64,000 nucleotides of DNA from Pseudomonadota bacterium. Lineage in GTDB: Bacteria > Pseudomonadota > Gammaproteobacteria > Steroidobacterales > Steroidobacteraceae. The stretch is taken from positions 1-64,000 of the forward strand of contig JAJYLP010000007.1 of the NCBI GenBank assembly GCA_021787615.1, read 5' to 3'. Made by a program: the position numbers and the translations under genes. How positions within the stretch are numbered: position 1 is the first letter of the stretch; each line of letters opens with the position of its first letter. The notes beneath the pieces were generated by a model that ran no database searches, was not told the DNA's origin, and was given only the letters and a program-made list of their open reading frames with translations. Positions 30,573 through 39,835 of the stretch are shown here, one piece after another.

Positions 30573-31743
30573 CGGCTGACCGGCCCGGCGGAGATACTCA
30601 TCGAGAACGACCGCATTAGCGAGATCGCGCCCGCTGTGCACCGGCCATCCGGTGCACAGCTCATCGATCTGCTGGATCGGACTGTGAGCCCGGCTTCATC
30701 GAGACTCATGTTCACCTGACGATGGATGCCGGCAATCTGCCCATGCAGACGCTCGCATCATCCGCGGCCAAGGCGCTCAAGGGATTGAGCACTGCCCGCG
30801 AATACATGCGCTACGGCTTCACCACCTTGCGGGATCTTGGCAGTGCCGATCCCGTTTTCCCGACCGTGGATCTGCGCAACGCGCTTGCCGCCGGCATCGT
30901 CGGAGGTCCGCGGCTCATCGTCGCCGCGCACATCATCAGCGCGTCAGGCGATCACGGCGGCCTGCGCGGATTCTACGGCTCGCGCTGGGCACTGCCGGTC
31001 TCCACAATCGCGGGCGATCCGGGCAGCATCAAAGCACTGGTGCGCCGTGAGCACACTTTCGGCAGCGACTGGATCAAGACCACGAATACCGGAGGTTACT
31101 TCAGCCTCGGCGACGATCCGGCACGGCTCACCTGGTTCGATGAAGAAATGGATGTTCTGGTCGCTACGGCGCGGCAACTGGGAATGTCGGTGGCGGTGCG
31201 CACCGGCGCCGCCGCAGGCGGCCGGCAGGCGATCCGTGCCGGCGCCAGAAGTCTCGAGCGCGCGCATCTAATCGATGCCGAGGCGATTGCAATGGCCGAG
31301 AAGGTCGGCACCTGGGTCGTGCCCACGATGCAAATGGCCCAGGAAGATCTGCACTCACTGCACGCCCACATGCTGGCCTGCCAAGCGGCATGGAAACTCA
31401 GCCGGGACAACGGACAGATCGTCGAATCCCAGCGCCTGATTGCGAAGAGCGAAGTGAAGATGCCTACGGCACCGACTGCGGCATGTTTCCCTTCAGCCAC
31501 GGCGTCGTGGAATTTCAGGCCATGGTGGCGGCAGGCATCCGGCCGGTACGCTCACTCAAGGCCGCAACCAGCGTCGCAGCCGACCTGCTCGGGCGTGGCG
31601 ATATTGGCGCACTCACCGTTGGGAAGTTCGCCGACATTGTCGCCATGCCCGGGGACCCGATAGCCGACATCAGTGTCACGGCGAAAGTGGACTTCGTCAT
31701 GAAGGGCGGCGTCGTGTATTGCGGGCGGGCTCCTATGAGCTGA
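30573..31743 (+). pseudogene. Truncated, frameshifted amidohydrolase
   Basis: SDRLTGPAEILIENDRISEIAPAVHRPSGAQLIDLLDRTVSP, then MRYGFTTLRDLGSADPVFPTVDLRNALAAGIVGGPRLIVAAHIISASGDHG..., then a third frame YGTDCGMFPFSHGVVEFQAMVAAGIRPVRSLKAATSVAADLLGRGDIGALTVGKFADIVAMPGDPI. Confidence 0.85.
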
Positions 31744-31941
31744 ATCCAGGGAAGGGAGAATTACGCACCGGCAGTCCGCCAATGGCAAGGCGATCACACG
31801 CGAGAGCTTGCCAAGCCCGCGACCCTTTGGAAGTACACCGGTGAAAGTACGTCGCGGATCGTAAACGCGCCAGATGCATAAATTCAGACCTGCGGACATA
31901 GCCCGTTCCTGCGGCTGAGATCCGGGGCTTTTTGTCGCCGG

Positions 31942-32046
31942 GGGTGCGAACCAATACCTGTCCGGTTTTTTGGCACGGCAGAGGGCAAGTAGCGGATCTA
32001 TCGAGCTTTTTTGCCATGAGGGTGCGCACCCATACCTGTCCGGTTT
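31942..32046. repeat. 27-bp direct repeat, period 78 bp, upstream of the transposase
   Basis: gggtgcgaaccaatacctgtccggttt (31942) and gggtgcgcacccatacctgtccggttt (32020), 25/27 match by eye. Confidence 0.8.
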
Positions 32047-32058
32047 CCGCTGGCGGGC

Positions 32059-33258
32059 ATGAACAGCCAGCGCGCCCTGGGGCTACCGGCACTAGCCCCG
32101 TCGGACACCGTGGTCATCAATGCGCGGTGCACGGTGCGCACGGAGGGGGATCAACGAGTAGTCGTGGTCGCAGGGCTTCCCGTGTACCACTATTGCGCCG
32201 TCGATGTAGTGGCCGAGGCGTATGCGATGGTGATGTTGGTTGACAGTGGGTTTGCGCAACAGAACGAGGTGGCTCGTGCCTTCGACCGGGCCGAGCGCAC
32301 GGTGCGCCGGCACCAGGAGCGATACGCCGAGGCTGGGATGGTGGGGCTGGGACGCTCGCAGGGATGGCGGCACGGGCGGCGTCGGATTTCCGGTAAGCGG
32401 TTGCGTCTGATCGAGCGACTCAAGAGACAGGGTCTGAGCAACCGAGCGGTGACGCAGCGGCTCGGCGTGAGCGAGAAGGCGATCCGCAAGCTGGTAGGGC
32501 CCTCGCGGGGCGAGGGGCTAGAGCAACTGCCTCTGGTCAGGAGGGCGGGTCTTGTAGTGAGCAAGTTGCCGGCGGCACCGGCGCGGACCGCGTTGAGTGT
32601 CGCGCCGGTGGGAGGCGCTGCCGAGCCTGAGCGGATACGGCCGGCGCAGAACTTATCGCACAACTCCACTACGGTCGAAGGCCACGATGAGGACCCTGAA
32701 CCGGTACCGATGAGTCTCGATCGGGATGCGAGCGATCGAAGCGGCGATCGGCAAATGGCCTACCTCGGCTTGCTCGCGGATGCGATACCGATGTTGCGCG
32801 ACGGAGAGCGTGTTGCCGGCGCCGGGGCGCTGCTGGCCGTACCGTTCTTGGTGCAGAGCGGATTGCTGCGCATTGCGCACAAGCTCTATGGCGGGATCGG
32901 ACCGGCCTTCTACGGATTGCGCACGACGCTGGTGACTTTGTTCTTGATGGCGCTGCTGCGCATCCAGCGACCCCAGCCGCTCAAGGAGCGCGACCCGGCG
33001 GCTCTTGGCAGGCTCCTCGGGCTCGATCGCGCACCGGAAGTCAAGACTCTGCGGCGGGCGCTCAGTCGTCTCGCCGCCCACCACTGCGCCAGACCGCTGG
33101 GCGCTGAGCTGGCCCGTGTACGCGTGGCGCAGCGCGGGGAGCTGATGGGGTTCTTGTACATCGACGGGCATGTTCGGGCCTATCACGGGAAACACACGAT
33201 TTCCCAGACTTTCGTGGCCCGACGCCACTTGGCCATGCCGGCCACCACCGACTACTGA
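32059..33258 (+). mobile_element. Truncated IS transposase (HTH plus partial DDE-like domain)
   Basis: QQNEVARAFDRAERTVRRHQERY, RLKRQGLSNRAVTQRLGVSEKAIRKLV, GFLYIDGHVRAYHGKHTISQTFVARRHLAMPATTDY* ends abruptly; possible out-of-frame remainder to about 33480. Confidence 0.75.
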
Positions 33259-33664
33259 TCGTTGCCGCCCCTTTCCTCTGGCGGTGCCGCAATTGAGGCT
33301 CCATAGCGCCGTTGCCACATCTCGCTCATCGAACCGGACGGGCACGGTGCGTGCATCCGGCTCTCGGACAAGACATCACGCCTTCGCCCACGGAAGGTTG
33401 CAGGTCGCCGCCGACAGCCGGACCAAGCCGAGCTTCTCAAACAGAAGTTCGTCCGGGACGGCCTAGAGTCCACTTCAAGGTCTATCGCCGGCAAATTACG
33501 CTTGGCCTCGAAAGCGACCCGCGCGAGGGGCTCACGGCGCGCGCGCTCCTCCAAGGGCTCATCGTCGACGGGCACATCGTGGTGAGTCCAGGCGAGGATT
33601 GGAGTTTGTGGGCCAGTCATTCGCTGGCTCCGGCTGTCCTGCTGAAGGGTGCAGAAACAGGGTA

Positions 33665-33738
33665 TCGGGGTGAGAGGATTTGAACCTCCGGCATCTGCGT
33701 CCCAAACGCAGCGCTCTACCAGGCTGAGCTACACCCCG
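33665..33738 (-). tRNA. tRNA-Pro (anticodon TGG), no encoded CCA
   Basis: Minus strand CGGGGTG TA GCTC AGCCTGGTA GAGC G CTGCG TTTGGGA CGCAG ATGCC GGAGG TTCAAAT CCTCT CACCCCG A folds as a cloverleaf; followed by TACC. Confidence 0.9.
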
Positions 33739-33849
33739 AGCGAAGAACCGCTGGTAGGAAAAAAACGAGAGACCGCCTCCGCTCCCTGGCTCCTCAACCG
33801 AGGCTACCAGCTATGCCAAGATCTGAACAGAGCCGGCCAGTGCCCATCA

Positions 33850-33879
33850 CGAATTCCCGACCCCCTGCTGCGCCCAAAG
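33850..33879 (-). repeat. Short tRNA-Pro fragment upstream of vapB (candidate nested att scar)
   Basis: cgaattcccgaccccctgctgcgcccaaag versus tRNA cgaactcccgaccctctgct---cccaaag at 36750-36826. Confidence 0.5.
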
Positions 33880-33919
33880 ACATTTGACATACCGACATAC
33901 GCATGACATGCTCTGACAT
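33879..33919 (+). promoter_or_regulatory. Five-box GACAT direct repeat array directly upstream of vapB (putative autoregulatory operator)
   Basis: GACAT tt GACAT acc GACAT acgcat GACAT gctct GACAT|ATG. Confidence 0.65.
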
Positions 33920-34165
33920 ATGAGAACCACCATACGCTTGGATGAAGCGCTCATGGCGCGTGCCCGCCAGGAAGCGGCGCGCCGCGGCATCACGCTCACC
34001 TCGCTCATCGAGCAAGGGCTTCAGCTTGCGCTGCGCCGTCCCCTGAAGCGTCCGAAGCACACTGCCGTATTGCTCCCGGAATGCCACGCCGGGGGCGGTG
34101 TCCTGCCAGGTGTGGATTTGAATGACAGCGCGGGCCTTCTTGAGCGGATGGATGGTCGCGGTTGA
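33920..34165 (+). CDS. vapB: VapB-type ribbon-helix-helix antitoxin
   Basis: MRTTIRLDEALMARARQEAARRGITLTSLIEQGLQLALRRP; overlaps the downstream PIN-domain gene. Confidence 0.88.
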   Translation: MRTTIRLDEALMARARQEAARRGITLTSLIEQGLQLALRRPLKRPKHTAVLLPECHAGGGVLPGVDLNDSAGLLERMDGRG

Positions 34166-34587
34166 TTCTGTGCGACGTCAACGTCCTCATCTACGCCTTT
34201 CGCTCAGATGCCGAAGATCATCCGCGATACAAGGCGTGGCTGGAATCGGTGATCAACGGGCCTGCGGCCTATGGCGTCGCCCCTCAGGTGCTCGCCAGCG
34301 TAGTCCGCATCTGTACCCATCGGCGGATCTTTTCGCGTCCAAGTTCCTTGAACGACGCATTCGATTTTTGTCGCGTCGTCTTCGGACAACCCAACGCCAC
34401 GGTAATTGTGCCCGGTGAGCGCCACTGGTCCATATTCGAGTCCCTGTGCCAGGATTCCCAGTCCACGGGCAACATTGCGCAAGACGCCTGGTTTGCGGCC
34501 CTGGCCATCGAGTCCGGTTGCGAATGGATCACTACGGATCGTGACTACGCGAGATTCAAGGGACTAACTTGGCGACCCGCGTTCTGA
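34162..34587 (+). CDS. vapC: PIN-domain ribonuclease toxin VapC
   Basis: TTG start; (M)ILCDVNVLIYAFRSDAEDH...NIAQDAWFAALAIESGCEWITTDRDYARFKGLTW with conserved PIN acidic residues. Confidence 0.9.
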   Translation: MILCDVNVLIYAFRSDAEDHPRYKAWLESVINGPAAYGVAPQVLASVVRICTHRRIFSRPSSLNDAFDFCRVVFGQPNATVIVPGERHWSIFESLCQDSQSTGNIAQDAWFAALAIESGCEWITTDRDYARFKGLTWRPAF

Positions 34588-34949
34588 TTCAGCACTGTCA
34601 ATCGCGCAGAGGATCGGCCGCGGCCCAACGCATCATCGCAAGACCACTGATTACCAGTGTTCCACTCATCAGTGTATTGTTGCCTTGGGAGCCGGCACAC
34701 GAGTCAGTCCCGTCCGAAGCCTACTACCGGGGCGCCACAGCATCACGCGTTACCCATCGACGGCAGACCAGCTGGCCGCAAAGGCAATTAGCGGCCAGTG
34801 CAGTCGTCTAAGTAGCGAACTCGCACCTCCAATAGCGGACGTCCGACACCGGTCTTGGTGGAGGAGTTGCCTTATCCGCGTCGCTGTTCACCCAACTGCC
34901 TGACTCACGAATGCATCAGCTTTTTTATCGTAGCACTCACCGAGCGCGT

Positions 34950-36170
34950 TCATTGTCGCATGTTCGACGGCAACAGGGTTGGCCGAGTGCAGCTTCTTGC
35001 ACCCTGTGTGCGAAACGGCAGCAGACAACGCAGGTTGCGGATGCGTTGGTTAGTGATCCATGCCTCGACCGTCCTGCCTGGCAGCGCGGGCCTGCGCAAT
35101 GCGGCGAAATGCAGCCACGCCTCACGGTAGAAAAGCCACAGGTGCTGGTCCGCGCGGATCCCCTGCCGGCTGATCGTTCCCCCTGCAACAGGAATCCCAG
35201 GGGGAGGAAATCTCACAGGCGGTCGCTGCCGAAGAGAGGACTCTGCGAGTACGCGATGGAGGATCGCCTCAAGCCGAGCGCCAGCCTGACGGGTCGCATT
35301 GTGGGGCTCCGTCGGCAATTTCTCAGCTTCAAGGATTCGCAGATCTCGCAAGAACATGTCCCAGCTGTGTTCAATATCTTCGATCCAGAAGGCACCGCGC
35401 GCGGTGCCGCTGAGATCCACTTCGTTTCTCGCATGTGCGTTAAAATAATTGGCCGCGGCTCGCTGCAGCGTGGAGAAGGCTGCTCGTTGGGTTGGCGTGT
35501 AACTGGACGTAACGTGTGCGAACGCCTTGTCGCGCTGTGCATCGCGATAGGTGGCCGCAATTCCCGTGCAAATTCCGTCCATGTACCCACTGGTGATGTC
35601 ATCGCAGAATCCGAAGCGCGGCCGCGTGTGTCCTGTCATTGCGGCCAGATCCTTCAAATGGCCAATTCGGCCATTGATCTCTGCCGGGGCGCCGCCGGCT
35701 TCGCAGGCAAACTTCGTCGCGAGCGGCAGGTTGCGCTTCACGCCCAGGCCGTTGGCGTAAATCATCGACAGTATTGCGGAGCCGGCGACAGGGAAGCGAT
35801 TGCCCGCTGCACGCTCAAGGTAGGCGCACTTGCGAGCGCGCACGTAGTTCGGTTTCCCGGTAAACCCGTAGTACAGCGCTTCTGAATTGCACGACATAAG
35901 TCGAGCGGCGTGCGCGATGCTCGGCAAGTCGGCCCGTGGGATCGGAAGGGCCGCGCTGCGCAAGCACGTCTGCTGCACCCGTTTGCTGGCGTGGGTGAAA
36001 TTCCAGTCCGTTTTGGGGTTGTACCTGGGGAGCCAGGCTCTTGCGGCTCGCGCCACGAACCAGGCGGGAGATCCCTTCTGCGGAACGCCGGGGGTCGCGG
36101 CGCATGGCAACGTGCCTGCGAGTGAGAGAATTAACGTAAATGCCAGGCGAATCTGAGTGGTTATCGTCAT
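34950..36170 (-). CDS. Secreted Sel1-repeat plus LprI/DUF1311-like protein
   Basis: Signal peptide; SAILSMIYANGLGVKRNLPLATKFACEAGGAPAEINGRIGHL; FCDDITSGYMDGIC; C-terminal TISRQGIRADQHLWLFYREAWLHFA. Confidence 0.65.
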   Translation of the reverse strand: MTITTQIRLAFTLILSLAGTLPCAATPGVPQKGSPAWFVARAARAWLPRYNPKTDWNFTHASKRVQQTCLRSAALPIPRADLPSIAHAARLMSCNSEALYYGFTGKPNYVRARKCAYLERAAGNRFPVAGSAILSMIYANGLGVKRNLPLATKFACEAGGAPAEINGRIGHLKDLAAMTGHTRPRFGFCDDITSGYMDGICTGIAATYRDAQRDKAFAHVTSSYTPTQRAAFSTLQRAAANYFNAHARNEVDLSGTARGAFWIEDIEHSWDMFLRDLRILEAEKLPTEPHNATRQAGARLEAILHRVLAESSLRQRPPVRFPPPGIPVAGGTISRQGIRADQHLWLFYREAWLHFAALRRPALPGRTVEAWITNQRIRNLRCLLPFRTQGARSCTRPTLLPSNMRQ

Positions 36171-36703
36171 GATTCTCTTGTCAGATCCAAATCTTCTTGA
36201 TTCGATCTATCGTTGCTCGCCGATCGTACCTGAGGAGTGCCAATACGATGGCGACATGACTTCGAAGTTTGGCGTCTTCCCCGACGGCGGATCCCACATA
36301 ATAGCACTAGACGGCGCAATTTCTGTGGGGTGCTTCACTGAGTTGCACAAGCTCATACGGCATCCTCAGCGCTGCGATCTTGTTGCGTGCATTGCCGGCA
36401 CTCGCGGATATCACGAAGCACGCGATCGAGACCAGAATTCAGGGTGCAGGCAATGCGCCAACCCCAGGACGGCGTCCCTGAAGCGGACGTAGGAATGTCC
36501 GCTGCAGCTTTCCTACGCTGATGCCGACGCGCGCCCCGAACGTCTCAAAAAAGGTCGGAAGCTGCCCTCCGCAGTGATTGGCCGAATCCGGCGATCGCTC
36601 TCGATGGGAGCAAAATTCAAGCGGACCGCCGATCAGCTTCTGTCTCTTCCCACCCCCGGCACCCGGGCCGCTCAGACAGCCTTATAGGGCTTCCTCTGAA
36701 GCC

Positions 36704-36724
36704 GTACAAAACCCTGTACAAAAC
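36704..36724. repeat. Pair of gtacaaaac direct repeats next to tRNA-Pro
   Basis: GTACAAAAC at 36704-36712 and 36716-36724. Confidence 0.7.
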
Positions 36725-36749
36725 ATCCCATAAGACCACTCGTAAGTAT

Positions 36750-36826
36750 TGGTCGGGGCAGGGAGATTCGAACTCCCGACCCTCTGCTCCCAAAGCAGAT
36801 GCGCTACCAGACTGCGCCATGCCCCG
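36750..36826 (-). tRNA. tRNA-Pro (anticodon TGG), CCA encoded
   Basis: Minus strand CGGGGCATGGCGCAGTCTGGTAGCGCATCTGCTTTGGGAGCAGAGGGTCGGGAGTTCGAATCTCCCTGCCCCGACCA. Confidence 0.96.
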
Positions 36827-36916
36827 ATCGGTGCCGCTGCGGCCGGAATACCCAGCCGGCACCGCATGATATGCGAGAATGCGCGCTTTCCGGAAGAGTT
36901 CAGGCTCAGACGCACG

Positions 36917-37780
36917 ATGACGGCACAGGTGATTGACGGACGCAAGCTCGCCGGCGAGGTCAAAGCGCAGGTGCGGGCATCCATCGAGGCTGCGGTGGCC
37001 CGCGGCCGTCGGCGCCCGGCGCTCGCCGTGGTGAAAGTCGGCGACAATCCGGCATCGGATGTGTATGTGCGCAACAAGCGCAAATCCTGCGAGGAAGTCG
37101 GGATCCGCTCCGTCGCGCACGACCTGCCCCGCTCGACCTCGGAAATCGAGCTCCTCTCCCTCATCGACAGCCTCAACCGCGATCCGGCCATCGACGGCAT
37201 CCTGGTCCAGCTGCCTCTGCCGGACCAGATTCAGTCCACGGCCGTCATCGAGCGCATCGACCCGACCAAGGACGTCGACGGCTTCCACCCCTATAACGTC
37301 GGCCGACTGGCGCAGCGCATCCCGCTCATCCGACCGTGCACCCCTTACGGGATCATCAAGCTGCTCGAGCACATCGGTGCGCCCATGAAGGGCCAGCACG
37401 CGGTCATCGTCGGCGCCTCCAATATCGTCGGGCGGCCCATGGCGCTCGAGCTGCTGCTGATGGGGGCCACCACCACCGTGTGCCATCGATTCACCGCCGA
37501 TCTCGCCGCGCATGTCGGCCAAGCCGATATCCTCGTCGTGGCGGTGGGCAAACCGGGGCTCGTGCCCGGCGAGTGGGTCAAGCCGGGCTCGGTGGTCATC
37601 GACGTCGGAATGAACCGCCTGGAGAGCGGCCACCTGACGGGCGACGTGCACTTCGAGTCCGCCTGCGTGCGCGCCGGCTGGATCACTCCGGTGCCCGGCG
37701 GCGTCGGCCCGATGACGGTGGCCATGCTGATGCACAACACCTTCGAGGCTTTCCACCGCCGCACGGAAGCCCCGCGCTGA
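36917..37780 (+). CDS. folD: Bifunctional methylenetetrahydrofolate dehydrogenase/cyclohydrolase
   Basis: [82 protein letters not shown]. Confidence 0.97.
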   Translation: MTAQVIDGRKLAGEVKAQVRASIEAAVARGRRRPALAVVKVGDNPASDVYVRNKRKSCEEVGIRSVAHDLPRSTSEIELLSLIDSLNRDPAIDGILVQLPLPDQIQSTAVIERIDPTKDVDGFHPYNVGRLAQRIPLIRPCTPYGIIKLLEHIGAPMKGQHAVIVGASNIVGRPMALELLLMGATTTVCHRFTADLAAHVGQADILVVAVGKPGLVPGEWVKPGSVVIDVGMNRLESGHLTGDVHFESACVRAGWITPVPGGVGPMTVAMLMHNTFEAFHRRTEAPR

Positions 37781-38375
37781 GGCGGTCCGGCAGTGCACCG
37801 CCGCCGGCGGCGGCAAGCGCTTGGCATATGAACCAAGCGCCGCACAACAGCAGACATTGCTACAACTCTCGCCGCGCTGAGCTCGCTACAGTACGGCTCG
37901 AACGCGCCACGGCCGGAGCCAGCGCGCGCACGGTCTACCGCCATAGTGAGGTTGCCAGCGTGATCAGTTCGATTGCCGGGAACGGCAGTTATTAATCCAC
38001 CGCCTGCAGCGGCGCCTCTGCCGCGCCAAGCGCGGCGCAAAGTACGCAGCAGTCGTTTCCGGGTCTCGGCACGAGCGCTGTCGGTCAGACCCGAACCGGT
38101 GGCGCCAATGACTTGATGCCGGTGCCCCCCAGAGCACGGGCAGCTCGCTCATCACCGCGCTGCGCAGTCAGCTGGCGAGCCCGTCTGCGGCGGCGAGCCC
38201 CCCCAGCGCAGCGGCGGCCCATCACGCGCGTCACGGACATCACGGCGGTCACGGCGGCGCCGGACTCGCGCTCTTGATGCAGCAACTCTCGAATGACCCG
38301 ACCTGCTCGTTGGCCACGGGAACCACGCTAAACGCGACGGCGTCGCGGCGAGTGGCGCAAAAGCCGGGCCACCGA

Positions 38376-39794
38376 CTAGGCGCGCCGCCAGTCGGTCACT
38401 TCGCCAGGCTTGTCCTCGAGCACCACGCCGGCGGCGGCCAGCTCGTCGCGGATGCGATCGGATTCGGCCCAGTTCTTCGCCTTGCGTGCCGCAGTCCGGG
38501 CTGCAATCCGCTGCTCGATTTCCACGTCACTGAGCGCGGCGGGCGAGCGCACAGCGTCCGCCGTGGTACTGCCCGGCTTGCCGAGCCGCAGCCAATGCTC
38601 CGCCGGAGCCCCAAGCAGGCCCAGCACGCCACCCAGCTCGCGCAGCCGCGCGCCAAGCGCCGCGGCCCGCGCGAGTTCGCCGGCATCGCGGGCAGCGTTG
38701 ATCTCGCGGGCCAGCGTCTGCAGGACGGCCAGCGCTTCCGGCGTGTTGAAGTCATCGTCCATCGCCGCCTGGAACCGCCCCGCATGCGCCGAATCAGCCG
38801 GCGCTGACTCCGGCAGCGCGCGCAGTGCCAAGTACAGCCGCTGCAGTGCCGCGTCCGCCTGCTCGAGCTGCTCGAGCGAGTAGTTGATCGGGCCGCGGTA
38901 GTGACTCGAGAGCACGAAGTAGCGCAGCACCTCGGGATGCCGCAGCGTCGGCAGCACCCCCCGCACGGTGAAGAAATTGCCCAACGATTTCGACATCTTC
39001 GTGTTGTCGACATTGACGAATCCGTTATGCATCCAGATCTCAGCGAAGCGCTCGCCCGTAGCCGCGCAGGACTGCGCGATCTCGTTCTCGTGATGCGGGA
39101 ACTTCAGATCCATGCCGCCGCCGTGGATGTCGAAATGCGCGCCCAGCAGCTCCACCGACATCGCCGAGCACTCGATGTGCCAGCCCGGCCGGCCGCGCCC
39201 CCATGGGGAGTCCCAGGCCGGCTCGTGCGGCTTGGCGTGCTTCCACAGCACAAAATCGAGCGGGTCGCGCTTGGCCTCGTCCACCTGCACACGCGCCCCG
39301 GCGCGCAGATCCGCCAAACGCTTGCCGGAGAGCCGGCCATACGCGGGGAAGTTCGCCACCGCGTACATCACATCACCGTTCGCCGCGACGTAGGCGTAGC
39401 CGCGCTCGATCAGCTTCTGCACCATGGCAATGATGGCCGGCACGTGCTGCGTGGCGCGCGGCTCGAAGTCCGGCCGCACGATGCCAAGGGCGGCGCAGTC
39501 CTCATGCATGGCGGCGATGAAGCGCCCGGTCAGCGCCTCGATCGGCTCGCCGTTCTCCGCGGCCCGCTTGATGATCTTGTCGTCGATGTCGGTGATGTTA
39601 CGCACGTAGGTGAGCCGGTAGCCGCTGTGGCGCACATAGCGCGCAACCACATCGAACACGATCATCATGCGCGCATGGCCGATGTGCAGATAGTCGTACA
39701 CCGTCATGCCGCAGACGTACATGCGGACCTCGCCCGGCACGATGGGCGTGAGCGTCTGCTTCTCTCCGGTGAGGGAGTTGTGGATTCGAATCAT
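38376..39794 (-). CDS. cysS: Cysteinyl-tRNA synthetase
   Basis: [63 protein letters not shown]. Confidence 0.97.
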   Translation of the reverse strand: MIRIHNSLTGEKQTLTPIVPGEVRMYVCGMTVYDYLHIGHARMMIVFDVVARYVRHSGYRLTYVRNITDIDDKIIKRAAENGEPIEALTGRFIAAMHEDCAALGIVRPDFEPRATQHVPAIIAMVQKLIERGYAYVAANGDVMYAVANFPAYGRLSGKRLADLRAGARVQVDEAKRDPLDFVLWKHAKPHEPAWDSPWGRGRPGWHIECSAMSVELLGAHFDIHGGGMDLKFPHHENEIAQSCAATGERFAEIWMHNGFVNVDNTKMSKSLGNFFTVRGVLPTLRHPEVLRYFVLSSHYRGPINYSLEQLEQADAALQRLYLALRALPESAPADSAHAGRFQAAMDDDFNTPEALAVLQTLAREINAARDAGELARAAALGARLRELGGVLGLLGAPAEHWLRLGKPGSTTADAVRSPAALSDVEIEQRIAARTAARKAKNWAESDRIRDELAAAGVVLEDKPGEVTDWRRA

Positions 39795-39835
39795 GGCTGT
39801 CAGTTCAATGGCATGTTCCGCGCCGGCACCGGCTC

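Noticed and set aside
36157-36492. 111-aa plus-strand ORF (MVIVMILLSDPNLLDSIYRC...)
   Set aside because: Part (KFGVFPDGGSHIIALDGAISVGCFTELHKLI) looks somewhat protein-like, but there is no identifiable family, RBS or context; insufficient support
18776-36826. Search for an integrase/recombinase gene in the island
   Set aside because: No ORF shows tyrosine- or serine-recombinase motifs; only the truncated transposase at 32059 is recombination-related
36749-37780. ORF beginning [26 protein letters not shown]
   Set aside because: The N-terminus is a translation of the antisense of tRNA-Pro; the real gene is folD starting at 36917. Similar spurious ORFs cover the tRNA at 33665 and the fragment at 18781
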